A stretch of DNA of 64,000 nucleotides. It comes from Melitaea cinxia (taxonomy: Eukaryota > Arthropoda > Insecta > Lepidoptera > Nymphalidae). Location: assembly GCF_905220565.1 (NCBI RefSeq), contig NC_059404.1:6662472-6726471 (forward strand). The letters are read 5' to 3'. This document shows positions 14,691 to 28,920 of this stretch, piece after piece. Position numbers and translations under genes: made by a program. Position 1 is the first letter of the stretch, and every line of letters starts with the position of its first letter. Below the pieces are notes generated by a model. The model made no database searches and was not told where the DNA came from. It saw nothing but the letters and a program-made list of their open reading frames with translations.

Positions 14691-15954
14691 GACTAGAGTT
14701 CTCAAATTTAATTATCTGAATTAACATGTCACAAAGTTTTGTGCACAGCTAGGCAAATAAAATAATTAACTCTGCGGACGAATTATTTTAAAAAAGTCTA
14801 ACCAAACTAATTGATTACAGTTTTTTGCTCTATTTTCTCGCTACGTTGACTTCTAAATTTTACCTTGAATTTTTATAAGATTATATATCATATCATTATG
14901 CAATTTTTTAAACTAGCCCGGAAAATTTTACGTACGTGATGCTTCGTGGTGTTTTCCATGGTTAATACATTAGAATTCCGTAATATAAATCCGAATATAT
15001 CGCTGTATGTACGTTCCCTACCTCTACGATCCAGTCAAACCACTCAAAAGTATAATATAATGATCACATGTCAAATGGACGCATAACAATGTCTATTTTA
15101 TAAGACCTTCGCCTCTTCACTCATAAATAACTATCGATGTCATGACACTCGAGTAGGAGTACTAATACGCACACAATAATTTAAATTCATAATCAGTATA
15201 AGTACTATTAAATGATTCATGAGATGGCTATTGACGTGGGAAAAGATTTTATGGAAAAATTATAGCTCTGTTAAAAACGGGACTAAAGTCGATTACGTCT
15301 CATTATCTTACCCCCGAATACTTTATTTTGTTAAGCAGGCTTCATTCTGTATGCGTTATGTAGAGAAGAAAATAATATTATACAAGAAAATACGATATAA
15401 AACAGATATATAAAAGTATTTTTCTTTTTGTTTAATATTTGACTCATACACCTGATATCAAATAAGGTAGCGAGAGCTTGCAGGCGTCGACAGCCAATGA
15501 TATACGCTGAGCAAACGCGTCCTGACTTACAACTATTGGTATGAACGCTTCAAGCGTGGTGCATATTATAAGCGATAATATTTTTTAGTTAATTTACTTT
15601 ATTAACAACGAAAAATAGCTTACATTAAGTTGAAAACAAGACACTATTTAAATCATAAATATACATAATTATATTTTTAAAATCAAAACAGAAAAAAAAG
15701 CGTATTGCTCTGAGTATTTTTGGTACCTACTAGTATTTTTTGTATGTCAACATCTTTAATAAATATTAAATTTGCCTAGAGATATATTCTACATATATGC
15801 TTGAATACTATCTATATATTAATACGAGAAGCAAAAACTTTGTACCCCTTTTTACGAAAAGTTGCGCGGATGGTAGGGTATTACTTTTGTACACTTATAG
15901 TTTATATAGAGAACAAATGCAGAATGCTAATATTTTTTAAAATTATGCATAATA

Positions 15955-16275
15955 ATTGTGTTTGCTGGCAAACGAAAGGAACCGACTTCAATTACATCGA
16001 CGAGTAATATAGGTAGACGAAAAAATAGTCAAGTAAACACGCGTTATCAAAGATTACTCCAAAATTTGTAATTAGATCTCGATAAAATTTAAATGAGACC
16101 ACATAATAAATATCTGCTTTCGATTAAATTAAAAATCATCAAAATCGGTACGCCCACTAAAACGTTATGCGGATTTTCAAGGGTTTTCCTCGATTTCTCT
16201 GGGATCCCATCATCAGATCCTGGTTTCCTCATTTTACCCTGGGATATCTCCTTTCTAACAAAAACAGACACTACC
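15955..16275 (-). mobile_element. AACCGACTTCA element, inverted copy
   Basis: Starts with TTTGCTGGCAAACGAAAG and AACCGACTTCAATTACATCG, which is the right end of the family reversed; continues to CTTTCTAACAAAAAC. The far terminal repeat is missing. The overlapping frames at 16089-16395 on both strands are by-products of this repeat. Confidence 0.6.
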
Positions 16276-19200
16276 ATGTATTTAACACACACACGCATAT
16301 TATACTCTTTTGTTGATTGTCAAAGCCTGCAGTCAAATTTAAAATTAAAAAAAAGGTTCTTTATTTTTATTATTTTTCGTTTTTTTTTAATTTAAATTTT
16401 TATTATGGTCGAATTTCAACCTCTGGACGACCACTAGTAGGCACCTATAGTTCTATAATATGAATGACATAAATGAAACAAAAATGTGAATGATGATGAT
16501 AGACGGCTATAGGTTCTTTCTATTGACAATGATGACACATGAATTAAGCATAAATAAAAAAACTTTAAGCAACACAAATTAATTTCTATCTCAATTTGTT
16601 CAGGATCTGAAGTTGATGATTTGTACTCTAATAAAAGCCACTATTCGTTAATTTAGTAATACTTATCTTTTAAGCACGCCAACCTGGGCTAGTGTCTAAT
16701 AAAAATCGCCGAGAACTTATTAATTGTACCGAAGTAATACACCTTTCATACGTGGAACTTTTACGTAAGCTCTACTGCATTACGCTCCGAGGAAATTTAT
16801 TTCGGTGTCTAGATATGAGCCTACATTTATCTGTCGTAATAAAAATAATAATAAGGTTCGTCCCGATACTGTAGCATCTATACAAACACGGTGAAAGTTT
16901 TTATTAAATGACATTTGCTATTGCGACGTCAATACTTTTTAGATAATCTTTTTTTTAAACAAAATTATACCTAATGTAGTTCTTATAAATAATGAAAAAA
17001 AAATCGCGACCGTTCCGTTTTATATTGCAATACGGGTAGCGTTTAATTTAAAAAGAAATTTTAAAACAAATTGGATTGGCGTACTTTGTCGTCACGTAGG
17101 TACTGTGGCATATAGTAGGTATGGGCAGTGCGTCGCCGTCTCCAATCTAAATAATTGGCGGGATCCACTGTCCGCTCCTTCTTGCTCAGAACACGGAATA
17201 CATAGAATTGATTATATTGGACAAATATATTTTTTTTTGAATACAATGCACTGAATCAATTTGATTTCATCATATCAATATCAGAATCAATCAACAAAAT
17301 AGGGGAATGTGCATCTTGAGCATAACGTGAACAGTTATCTGAATATTTTTATACAAGTTTTATTAGTATCAGAAAGCTATTACTTTGTACAAGATTATAA
17401 TAATATAGTCTTATAATTAAAACGAGTATAAAACCCTCGATGCGATAATATAAAAAAATACGAAATTCGACTCTGCGCTTTCTCTTTTATGTGTATACCA
17501 GTAAAGGGTGGAAGTAAGAAGTAAAAGACGAAAAAAAGTATTATTAGTCTCTTACCGAAATGGAATTGGATCATTTTGAGGCGAAACTTTCAGAGAAAAT
17601 ACACTTGCATCTCGCTACGCTTTACTTAGCTCTGGGCTACCATCATACTTTTACGTTTAGGTACCATTTAAGACAATTTCACGGAATGGAATAAAATAAT
17701 ATAACCGGCAGCGTGTTCTGCTGTACTTAAGCTTCGTTTTTCTGAGAAGGCCGCCTTATAACCGCGTTGAAATATTAATAAGTTCTTCGCAAGGTTTTAA
17801 ATAGTCAAACGTACTCCACTCCGTATCTAATTAAATACATAACAAAATAAATATATAAGTTTTTGTACGCCGTTAAAGAATATTTATACATATTTTATTC
17901 AGCTATAAATAAACGAAGAAAAAACTAAATAAGTAATTTAAAAAGATTGGTTTGAAATAACTGTCTATAACAGTCGTAATTTCGATTATAGTCGTTATTA
18001 GGATTTCCTCCAAAGCACCTCGGACGTGGAATAGAGCGTCGATAACTTAACCAATCGTGGTTATTTAACACAAATCGAACTGTCAAATGAGGGCTCTATT
18101 AAGATTTTATATTCCTTATGATTTTTTGACTTTTTATTTTACTTTGAGTTCGCCGCTAAGATGGACAAGGTCTTTGACGAAATAATAGTCATGACGTTGG
18201 ATGGGGTCAGGCTTCATTGTAAAACTGTTCTGGGGAAAAGTTACGACCGAGACAGGTGTGATGTCGAATTAACGTCTTATATAAAGTCTCTTTTTATTCA
18301 ACGACCATTGCTTAATGAGCTTCAGGGATCTTCGTTATGAAAGTTGGAATATAACGCGAATCTTACGTTTTTTTTCTTGTATTTGAGAAAATTGTTGTTG
18401 TGTATTTGTTTTTTAACTTTCCGACCAACCCGCTTATTTCACGAATAATCACAGCTCGTACAGCGTACCTGTAACAATACAATAATATAAGTAATTTATG
18501 CTAATCTAAAATTCTTCAGATGAAACATGCTAAGTGAGTATTGTTTCCTAATTACATTTGAAACAGCCTGTTTGGACATTTACCTTGTCGATCTTAAATT
18601 GAATCGACGTGTGTGAGATGAAAAAAAATGTGACATAAAGTAGGGAAAGAAAACAAAGGGCCGGTGGAATCTGCAGGGGCGTCCGTGACAAGACTATTGC
18701 ACTCAATCAAGAAGCGGATGCGATGCAGTCACTGACCTCGAGCTCGAAGAAATGGACACCTATCTTACTTCATTTAAAAGCAATTCATTTAGCTTCATAT
18801 TAACAATGTGGTCATGAGAAACTAAGCTTATTTCATGAATGGAATTGTTTTCAATATTAGTTTCAAAAGAGTATACAAGCTTTTAAGTATTACATATCTA
18901 AGTATATGTAGTAGTATTATGTAGGTATGGAAAAAATTTCAATTGTATTTTAAAGTGCAATTTATATATAGTGAAAGAAGTTTTTCTAGTAAGTAATGAG
19001 TCAATCGAATACAAGTGCGAGCCTAAGACTGTCGCCCAGCGAACGATATAAAATTAATTGAATAGCTCGAGAATGTCATCGAGGCGATAAAATTACAATT
19101 TGCGGAGGCGCCAGATGCACACCGCTTTATTGCGAAGCGCAAATTGAAACCGACACCGCTAGATACAATTGTTTCAAATTTATTGTTTTCCTATTAAAAT

Positions 19201-19649
19201 TATATGGCAATATTTCCATGCAAGACATGAACTGAGTGGAATATATTTCTTCACGACACAAACACATAAAAGAGCGTAAAATGAAAATATGTAAGGAAAT
19301 AAATTACTGTTTTCTTTTTCTTTATATTTTAATGAAATATTTTTACAAATTTTATGTATAAACATAATTATCAAAAATAGTTAAGTTCATTATAGAAATA
19401 AAATCTGTTTTAATACCTCAAACATAAGCATAGCAACACTGAATTCAACAAAATTATAAAAGTATTGTGCCACGTTAAAATGATTGGATATTTTTAGCTT
19501 CAAGCTTTTATTAGCAACTGTCTCCAGCAACAGAGTCTCCATTGATTAGACGGACGCGGGAGAAAAATAATCAACGAACGAAAACCGGCTATTTTCAAAT
19601 CTCGAATTTCGAATTACCGATTACGACCCGACCTACTGATATTTACTTC

Positions 19650-19669
19650 TTGTTGTTGTTGTTGTTGTT
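19650..19669 (+). repeat. (TTG)n microsatellite
   Basis: Six consecutive TTG units and a partial one. Confidence 0.9.
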
Positions 19670-22600
19670 TAACCGCGTCTTTAGGTCAATTAAAACTGAG
19701 TTTTTGAACACAGAAATTATTTATTATTTTTTAAATAAATTTGTGTGGTTTTTTACCTTTTTCTTGTTATTTTCTTATCTTTTCAAAGGTTCATTTTAAA
19801 TTTTAAAAATAAGCTTGGTAACTTTTAAACTATTCTGTTGGTATTGTTTGTTGATTTAGCTACCATCAGTGATTTGTTGTGTGCATAAATTATCACCTTA
19901 TGACGAAATAAATGTTCTCATTCAACCAGATGAATAAAAAAATAATATATAAATGCATACCTACATGCTAACGTACAAAAGCGCTTGAAGGTGACTAAAG
20001 CTAATTGAAACCTATGTTTTAGTTAACTGTCGACTGATATGCTAATATGTATATATATGTATCAAATATACATTGATGTTTTCATAAATAATATAGTAAA
20101 AATATTGCAACCAGAGAAAACACGGTCTCAACTAATTGCGTAAACAGACTAGTATAAAAGAGAAAATAATAGTTTAGTTAGTAAAACTAAAACGGAAAGC
20201 TATACTATGAGTGTACTGAATGTAAATGGCGTAGTAAATATGGAAACTGTATGTATATAGTAATTGCATACCTACAACCAACCACGACTGTCGTCTAATG
20301 ATGACCTTATGATATTATATGTTACATGTGATTGTAGGATATCGACGGTATGGTAGTATTCATGATGAAATTTTTGTTCTTCCGTACATGATAATATGGA
20401 TAAGTCCACATGCTTTTCTAAGTATTTAATTTACAAAAGTATGTAAATATTCTATTTTTTAAATATAATTAATAATTAGTATCATTAATAGATACTAAAA
20501 CTTAATTATTAAATCTTATATTATGCTTTTGTTCAATTTTAATATTAAATAATCGCTTTATTATACGTAATCTATTTTAATAAAAATGTCTATGAAAATC
20601 GTTATTTGAATCGAAATACTTTTAATTATCATCTTACATTAGCATTATAGTTTTTTTTTTTTATTTATTTATTAAATTTCGATATTTCGACATTTAATAG
20701 GTACAGTTTAATTAGATTATATTTCTTATAGGTAATTGTTGAGTACATACCTATACTTTCTTTCTATCATATAAGACTACTATATCATCAATATTGAATA
20801 CAGTATTATCTTTAGGCGTGATCAGTATTCGTATAAAATAATATACCTAATCATGGCGTATGTTCGTCGGCTTCCGATCGACAAATTCCCAATTCGTTCA
20901 CGTATCTTATCTCAGTATATTACTAGTAGGCTCAGAACCGATGCCGTAGCGGAAGATGGAGGTACCTACAGACGGTTTGCAATAACAATAATGCGGAACG
21001 GAGCTGGGCGACCTGCCAGCGTCCTATCGATCCGCAGTACTATCTAACCAGCCTAACAAGAACCCCGAAATTATCTTTATCCACCCCCAAACATATCCAC
21101 CAGTCAGAAAAAGAGGGGGGCGCGGTATACCGTCTCACTCTGGATGCGCTGACACCAAGTAGGTCAGAGGGAAAATTTACAAACACTACTGCCTCGAATG
21201 TTGACTTTTTTTAAATAAAGCAAATCGTGAGGTTTTTAATGCAAATGAAATTGTTTGTGTCGCGGAAATGACATCAATGTACGTAATAATAAAAATACGG
21301 ATTTATTATTTGATATAATTTTATTTTAAATACATTAGTTGATAGAGCTGTGTAGATTTAGATATCTAAATTATGATTAATTTTTAATACTTTTAGAAAA
21401 AAAAATCTTTAGCGAATATAAAATAATTCTACAACGTATATTAAATAGATGAATTGGCCTTTTCACAAAGTCTGCTATTGAGGAAATTTTGCAATTTTCT
21501 CGTATCGCGACGGAAGATTTAATTAAGTCGGCAAAGAGACCGGCTGTTTTGAGAAGATTACTATCAGATCATAAACCCTATTGGTTGTCGCCTACCCTTA
21601 ATTAAGTTGTAAATTATTTTTATACGTTCACGTTGACACAAGAGTGAAAAGTAATTTTTTGCTACAAGCAAGTGTAGCTTCAAGTGTGTATGTATACTTC
21701 AAAAATATTTTAATGTAACTTTTACACAGACAAAGTTTTTACTTGAGATAAGTCGTACTAGCGTAACTCTTGTGTAACATCCAATATACGATGATCGGTG
21801 GGTGGTATTTTCTTGGGACTTTTTAGTTTTATTTCGTTGAAATCGAAAGAAAAAGGAAGTGTCAAGATAAGCTGGCTATATTTGAAATACAATAGTCCTC
21901 CTTCAATCGTGGGTCGACGATTAAGCGCACTTTAGATAAATTATGTAAAGGTCACCACGGTAAGGTTGCTCCGACAGAATTGAAGAGGCTTAAGCGATTT
22001 AAATTCTTTGCTTAAGTGTACGTTTTGTTAAAGGAGTCAACATATGACGGTGCTTTATATTTATATTGGTTTAAAGAATATTACCTACTGTGGACCATAT
22101 CGTATCGTAAAGAGTTCAGTTTCTATATCCTTTTTGGCTGGATACGGTTATTCAAAATTTAAGCTTATTTTTTCCTTATTTAATAAAATATTTATCACAA
22201 AGAGGTCATACTTATATGCCACAATAAAATTATATTAGAATTTTATTTAAATTTCAAACATACTAGCACTAGAAATTAAGTAATTAGAATGGACTGGAAT
22301 AGCTTTTTTCATTGCCGTAACACTAGTAGCAATTTACATGCGTTTTTCACGTTAATGTCGGTGTAATTCAAATAAAACTGGCTTAATGGCGGAAATTAAT
22401 GTCACTTACGACGTTTTAATATAGAAAATATCTGTGACACTATCACAAAACAGATGATATACAACCTTTACAGTCTAGTAAGCACCAAAAAATTTACCTT
22501 TTAATACAACTAATTACAAACTAAGTACCAAATGAAAAAAATATTATTTATTACATTTATAAAATGTCATTTTATAAGTCACAATAAAATATCGTTTTAC

Positions 22601-22829
22601 CAGTTCATTGTTAATTTGTTTCGGAATGTTCACAAGTTCATTCCACAGCATTTTTCATTTCCCCACATTTCATTATACCGTTTACGATAAATGCGCCAAG
22701 TTTCATAACTTTGATGGATATTTTCGTGCAAATTAACACCGGATTACATTGAATACGACTTAGTTGGGTGTAATTAGAGTTTTTTAGATGAAAAGTTTAT
22801 GTGGATGTAGGGAAATGCTGTGTAAGTAG

Positions 22830-22860
22830 CCGTCGGCACGCTAGCTCGCGTGACCGACGG
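22830..22860. other. GC-rich hairpin
   Basis: CCGTCGGCACGC and GCGTGACCGACGG pair over 12 bp with a single bulged base and a 6-base loop. No T run follows, so it does not look like a terminator; origin unknown. Confidence 0.5.
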
Positions 22861-23255
22861 AGTCCGCCCTTGCCTCCATAAACTGGCTGTTACAAGAAAT
22901 ATAGGCCTATTGCTACATTGGTACATTGACAAACATGTTCCATACATTAATTATTAATGATTTGCAATTAATATTTTATTGTCAAGTATTTCATTTTTAT
23001 TCAAAGTGATTTTAAAAACATTGAAATGAATATTGAAAGTACTAATAGATGTAAAATACGAGTAGGTCCATAAATACATATTTTTCACCCACTATTTACC
23101 GTAAAGCACTCATTAAATGGGCACATGATAATATTTATTATTTTGAATTTGTCAAAAACGAAATGTGTAAATACACTCTCCATACAATCAAAATGCCAAA
23201 TCTGTAAGTGAAAATGACCTTACGATATAATAGGATATACATACGACTGCTTACA

Positions 23256-23950
23256 TAAGTATAAATCAAACTATGTCGATAAATTTAGATATTTAGGTCT
23301 CACCATTGATAAAAATTTTAATTGGAGGTCGCATATAAATGAGACTTGTAATAAGCTAAGGTCCGTATTAGGAAAGTTTTACCAGCTAAAAAATGTTTTA
23401 AGAAAATCTACTTACTATACGAGTTGTATATTACGCGCTTGCCGACTCGCTCATTAGTTATGGTCTGCTTATATACGGCCGAACCTTTGTAACTTACTTA
23501 AAAGATGTTAAAGATCTGCAAATAAGACTAATAAAGTTCCTAGTTAATAAAAATATTAAAAGGCAGTGTAATAACGATTATGATAAGTTGTTTCCCTTCT
23601 GTAAAATAATACCGGTAGATAAGAAAGTAGATTATTTAATAGGCTTACAGTATTATTACAAAGATACATATAAAATTAATGTAAAAAAATAAGTAATTAC
23701 TATGGGGCAAGAACATCTCGATATCTGGTTCTTAAAGTATTTGATAAAATAGATTTTTTAAGACAAGATATTTATGTTTTAAGCATAGTTTGTAGTTGGA
23801 TTAAGTTAAGAGAATGCCATATTTTGCCTATTTACAATGTCGCTATGTGTTAAATAAGAGCGTGTCTCGCCATCAAACAGCAAAGTTTGTCGAGGACAAG
23901 CTGTAAGACCATTGTAATTATTTTTGAAATAAAAAAAATATAAAAAAAAG
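23256..23950 (+). pseudogene. Decayed LINE reverse-transcriptase C-terminus and 3' end
   Basis: The plus strand encodes the C-terminal part of a non-LTR retrotransposon ORF2: VDKFRYLGLTIDKNFNW, then NETCNKLRSVLGKFYQLKN. A frameshift near 23420 follows, and the reading continues in the next frame as YYALADSLISYGLLIYGRT and on to a stop in VKK near 23691. The RYLG...NW and ALADSLISYG patterns are typical of CR1/L2/Jockey-like elements. The 3' end reads GCTGTAAGACCATTGTAATT followed by an A-rich tail at 23925-23950. The 5' end is truncated and the frame is broken, so it is inactive. Confidence 0.8.
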
Positions 23951-24134
23951 AATATGATTGAAGGGAACAGGCACTATACTGATTATTACTATTATTCCTA
24001 ATATAATTAATTATTACAAATTATGACTGCTAACCAATTATTACAGATCCCTTAAGGCATAATTAAATTACAGATAAACCTAATAATACTATTACTGTTT
24101 CAATACATATATAAACTAAATATGTACACTTCAG

Positions 24135-24240
24135 CCTTTAGTATCCCACTGCTGGGCATAGGCCTCTTTCACCATGTAGAAGAAGGATCAGAGCATAATT
24201 CACCACGCTACTCCAATGCGGGTTGGCGGATAACACGTAG
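24135..24240 (+). repeat. Fragment of the CCCACTGCTGGGCATAGGCC repeat
   Basis: CCCACTGCTGGGCATAGGCC, ATTCACCACGCTACTCCAAT and GCGGGTTGGCGG; a common lepidopteran dispersed piece. A reversed fragment lies at 2915-3008. Confidence 0.5.
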
Positions 24241-27200
24241 TTTACATTATTATGCAAATATCGATTATTATAATATTTAATTTAACAGTTAATTGGATGA
24301 CATCAATCATTCAAATAATTTTAACTATATTGATATAATTTTAACAAACAAAATGTTAGCTTCTTCATTATGAGAATGCTATTCAAAATAAGTACATCTA
24401 AAAATGTCAGTGTGTGGGCAATTATAATAAAAGTCCACAGTTTCATCGTTAAAACTTTCAGATAGAGTCGCTGAAAATAAAACGTCTCTCTCAATCTTAT
24501 TTAATTAGTTCACGAAACGCATCACTCGACTAATTACTTTTTCCACTAATCTATACTAATTGTATACGTAACGGAGCGTGGCGTTTTTATATTTACTTCT
24601 AGTGGTGGGCTTTTTTATATATAAAAAATAATAATTGAAATGCACTATTTTCTAGCAATTAAATACCTATAAAAACTGTAGGTAGGTACTCGTATATTAC
24701 CTATGTTCCTTTTTGGTCTATCGTGTCTAATTTCGTATTATTTTCTTTACGAGAACAAATGTGAGTTTTGTGTACCTGTGTAACAATAAACTTATATAAA
24801 TATGTGTTTTGATGTTTTAAAAATAAATGTTTTATTTGTTTTATTATTAAAAAATAAATAAAATATTAATTTTTTTATTTAAAATAATACATGTAACTCA
24901 AAATTATATGTAGGTACATATATTGGGCCTTTGATTACCGAATAGGAAGAGATATGAGGTTATTGTGTACAGTTTAAAATGGTTATCAGGTAAACTCATA
25001 AATATCTACCATTCTTTATATACCTATTGACTAAAAATTATGCTAGGACCTTAACTCCTTTCCAAATAACATCAACGTAAATGTGACTTCCTCATTCATA
25101 CCCATATCGAGTATTCGGTAGTTAATATAAAGTGTACAATATAATGGTACATGTCCTACATGTACCCACGCTGTACGATAGGAGTGATGCCAATTTTATG
25201 TATATGTACTCATTGTTAGGACCTACATGAAAAAATTGATTCACTTCGATTTACGCTTAGAGATCCTTAAAATAAATATCGATCTCTTATCTATTACTCC
25301 GCTTTAAGTAAACCTAATATTGTTGTAATATTGTAAATATTTAATTGTCTAAAACAAAACTCTAATTGTCGATAGAATTTCAGCTATTAATTTTTCGTTC
25401 TTTATATAGTAATAGTTCTTATTTTATTCTTAAAATGATTAATAAGCAATTTGGTACTTTTGTGAAACTACTTTATAAAATGGAAGTAGGAATTTTTTTA
25501 GTGACCTTTAACGATCACACCTAACTCTACACCTAACTCTTATCTGATAGAAACTGAAACATTGTTTTTCCATCTTAACATCAAAAGTTAGTATTTTTTT
25601 CAACTTTCAACCAAACGAAAATTCTTAAATAGTCTAATGAACCTTAGCTTTAAAACAAGTTTCGGTGTTGACATTTATTATTAATTTATTCAACTCGTGG
25701 CTGCCTCGTGTGACTAGCATCCGATTCAACCACTTGCGTAATTATTATGAAGAAAGAATGACAACTATAAATAGGTAGGCGTTTCGAGTGTCTACATTTG
25801 GTTGCAGGTTAATTCTTGGTGGCAGGCAGTGATCTTATATTTAGTGACCTTCACGTGTAGGCGTGACGGGAAAATTACCACAGTAATATATGACATCACT
25901 TATTTAACGTGATTTTACTACTAACTTTACATTAAGTATATAAGCTTCAAGCTTAAATACCATTTATTAATGAAAATAAATTTACATAAACGTTAAATTA
26001 ATCATGTTAAATTAGAGGTTTTTAATTAAATTTATCTAAACGGTTAGTGGTTGGGCCGGTCAGAAAACTTATTAAAATATTTTAAATATATTTAACTTAC
26101 GAAATATTGTGGATTTTATCTATATTATACACTAACACAAAAACACCTTAATTTTATTTTTAGCATTAAATTATATTTCAACACTTTAATATCTGAACAG
26201 TATTATGCATATTATATAATATATTATAAAAACACACACTTAAACATGACTATACTGCATAAGCCAAAAATCACAACTAAACGAACATTAGTCGTTAAAC
26301 GTATAGCTATTTTTATAGACTATTAGTACAATGTCACATGGGTATTGTAAAATTATATTACCCTATAAACGACTCGTCTTTTTTAATATTGCATCGCAAC
26401 CCTTTAAGACGTCAGTTTTTGTATGAAGTTTTTGCTCCAGTTTTTATCACACCACAGATACAAAATAATGCAACGGTCATTATTGGCGTTACGTTATTTT
26501 GAATATCTTAGTCTTATAAAAAACACAACTGTCAAGTCTTTTGTGAAACTAACGGAGTGAACAAACTTTAAAAAAAGAACAATGTTTCAAATTTGGTCCA
26601 ACAATATCGGTTTTGTAAAAAATTTGAATTGTACACATATTTTCTAGGAACATTTTTTTTTTTATAATTTACCTAATTTATATTTGAATATTAATTTTGT
26701 ACTTTACACATTCCATCATAAAATTTTATTATTTTTTTTATTTCATAATCACTGTACACATAATTAAATATAAATATTAGATTTAAACATTTTTTATTTA
26801 CAAAATTCTACGTAATACATTTTGTTGTCTCTAACGGAAATAAAAAAAAAACCATCTTAGATAAAAAAAAAAAACAAATAGCTTGCTATTAGTATTTTTG
26901 GAAAAACAGAAATTTCACATTCCCATAATTTGTTATAAAAAAAAAATCATTTGTGTATGTCCATTCATCTATTTTTTTATCCATATTTATCCCTTTTTTT
27001 GTTTTTATTTTTCACACAAGGCTATTATTTAATTTTTATTAATTAAATTGAATTAAATCTAGTCTAAATTTTTAACTTTAAAAGATGTATGTTTGCAAAA
27101 TAAATTAAAACAAAGTAATGTGCATACTGAGTCTCAGCAATTCATATAAGTAAAACTAAATTAATGTGCAGAATATATTTTTTGTCTTGGTCGTCAGCCA

Positions 27201-28292
27201 AAATTTACATTAGTCTGATATGATAAAAATTGGTAAAATCATATTCTTTACATACGTTTCGTTCTTTTTTCTCAGCACATAATTTCTATCGACTCTATCT
27301 ACCAAGAGAATGTCTGTGTGCTATAAATATAAAGAAGATGGAGAAAGTACACATGTGTGCGTTGCTACATGTTCATAGTTCAGCCATTCAATACTAGATG
27401 GCGTTGCTAGTTTCAAAATTAAGCAGAAAGTACTATACTATTCTGAACAAATATTTTATTTTTAAGATTTTTATTTTGTTTCAATTATTTATAAAGTTGT
27501 ATTGTTTTTGTTTTTTTTACTGGCTAAATGCCAAATTAACAAAAAACTTCCAGGAACAATTACAACAAAAATAATTAATTCAAATTATTTCTAATTAAAC
27601 ATTTTATAAACGAAAATTTTAATGTTATTAACTTAATATAATTATCAAAAAATTATAACTATGTGCACAGTGCTGCCAGACATCGCTTTGGATTTTGTTG
27701 GAACTAACCGTCCCTTTCCTTCAAGTAATACGATCTAAGTATTTGTCCTCTATATAGAGCTATAAAACTTTGTACAATAGCCTTAAGAGTCATATTAGCG
27801 TACGCTTTCCTATCCCTTTTGACGTTACAATACTTGAATTAATTTAATGTGTTTCTTTCCTTTTACGATGTAGTCAATTGTTTTCGCGCCAAATTTTGTC
27901 CCAATACTGTAAGGCGAGATAGAGATTAGGTTCAAAGTTCTTGATAATAACTATTGTTGTCCTTGTTTATCTCTTTAAAGGTATAATTACTAAAAAAAAA
28001 CTTTTGCGTATATTACCTACCTTACTATAAAGTATTCCAAATATTTATCAAATAAACACCTTCGAGTACCTATGTTATTACATCACTTATACCACATAGA
28101 TTTCTGAACCAAGCGATAGCAAAAACATATGTACTTCTAAAAGTTGTAGTTTTAATTAAAAAAAGGTTTATTAAACTGAGTTTAAATTCGTAATGATATT
28201 TAAAAATCACAGTAACATTAAAATATATTCTACATTTAAAAATAATTACTTACTTAAATTGACATTTGGAAATGTTCTTATTCTTTATTAAC
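24241..28292. other. Non-coding flank, very AT-rich core
   Basis: 26100-27060 is rich in A and T runs, of the kind found in scaffold-attachment DNA. 25680-25880 is slightly GC-richer. No genes. Confidence 0.5.
27395..27408 (+). promoter_or_regulatory. Degenerate CTCF-like motif
   Basis: TAGATGGCGTTGCT differs from the core by GGCGTT in place of GGCGCT, in plus orientation. Weakest of the four such sites. Confidence 0.12.
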
Positions 28293-28326
28293 CTCAGATT
28301 AATAAACATTTGTTTATTAATCTGAG
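28293..28326. repeat. Perfect 34-bp palindrome at the LINE 5' junction
   Basis: CTCAGATTAATAAACA, two bases (TT), then TGTTTATTAATCTGAG. The right arm falls between the left target-site copy and recognisable LINE sequence, so it looks like filler copied from the flank during insertion. Confidence 0.6.
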
Positions 28327-28920
28327 TTATTAACCAACATTTGCACTATGCATTTGCTCTATTGCATTTGCTCTATGCATACCTTCTCATAAATCTGGTT
28401 TTGTGTCTAATTCTTTTACAGTTAATGCCATCAGACTGTGGAATGAGTTACCGGTCAACATCAGGAACTCTCCCTCTCAACTTTCTTTTAAAACCCAGGT
28501 TAAAAAGTGGTACCTAAAAAAACTCTGTCAATAGCCCCTCCTTATTTATCTTTTTACTCTCCTCATCTTAGGCTTACACTAAATATAACTTCATGTCATG
28601 ACATTTCTTCGTGTGTTTACTTTTGTTTGAACGTATTTTTTTTTTCTCTTTTTTTTATATATTTTGTTTGTAGTATGTATATATGTATATATATAAGTAT
28701 ATTTATGTATTTATATGCGTATGTTTATCTTGCTTGTATTGTTTTATAGTCCTACCTCAACACTTACTTTTACTATTTTTTACGCCTTAAGGTTGACTGG
28801 TAGATAAGGCTGTACGGCCTTAAGTCCGCCTTTTGCGCAACGTATTATCTTGATGTGTTGTTATGTTGTTTTTTTTTTTTTTGGAGTTGTGTAATAAAGT
28901 TTAAATAAATAAATAAATAA
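28326..28920 (+). pseudogene. 5'-truncated LINE, ORF2 end plus 3' UTR and (TAAA)n tail
   Basis: The frame from about 28428 to 28533 reads NAIRLWNELPVNIRNS and continues to KKWYLKKLCQ and a stop, the standard C-terminus of lepidopteran Jockey/CR1-like ORF2. The following 3' UTR contains the family's GACTGGTAGATAAGG...TTAAGTCCGCCTTTTG segment, a T-run, AATAAAG and a (TAAA)n tail. A 13-bp direct repeat AATAAACATTTGT flanks it (28301-28313 and 28916-28928), as expected of a target-site duplication. Confidence 0.8.

Larger units (their letters stand above)
16276..23255. other. Non-coding flank
   Basis: AT-rich. Moderately GC-rich patches at 18130-18330, 18655-18750, 20850-21180 and 22820-22880. 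The 64-codon plus frame at 20853 is in one of these and resembles no known protein. No RNA gene seen. Confidence 0.5.

Noticed and set aside
16089..16395. Overlapping frames on both strands
   Set aside because: Both lie mainly in the inverted-repeat element at 15955-16275.
21121..21135. CGGTATACC word as a miR-iab-4-3p match
   Set aside because: Only the first nine bases agree and no hairpin partner is present.
28507..28749. 80-codon plus-strand frame
   Set aside because: Overlaps the end of LINE ORF2 and its 3' UTR in another frame.
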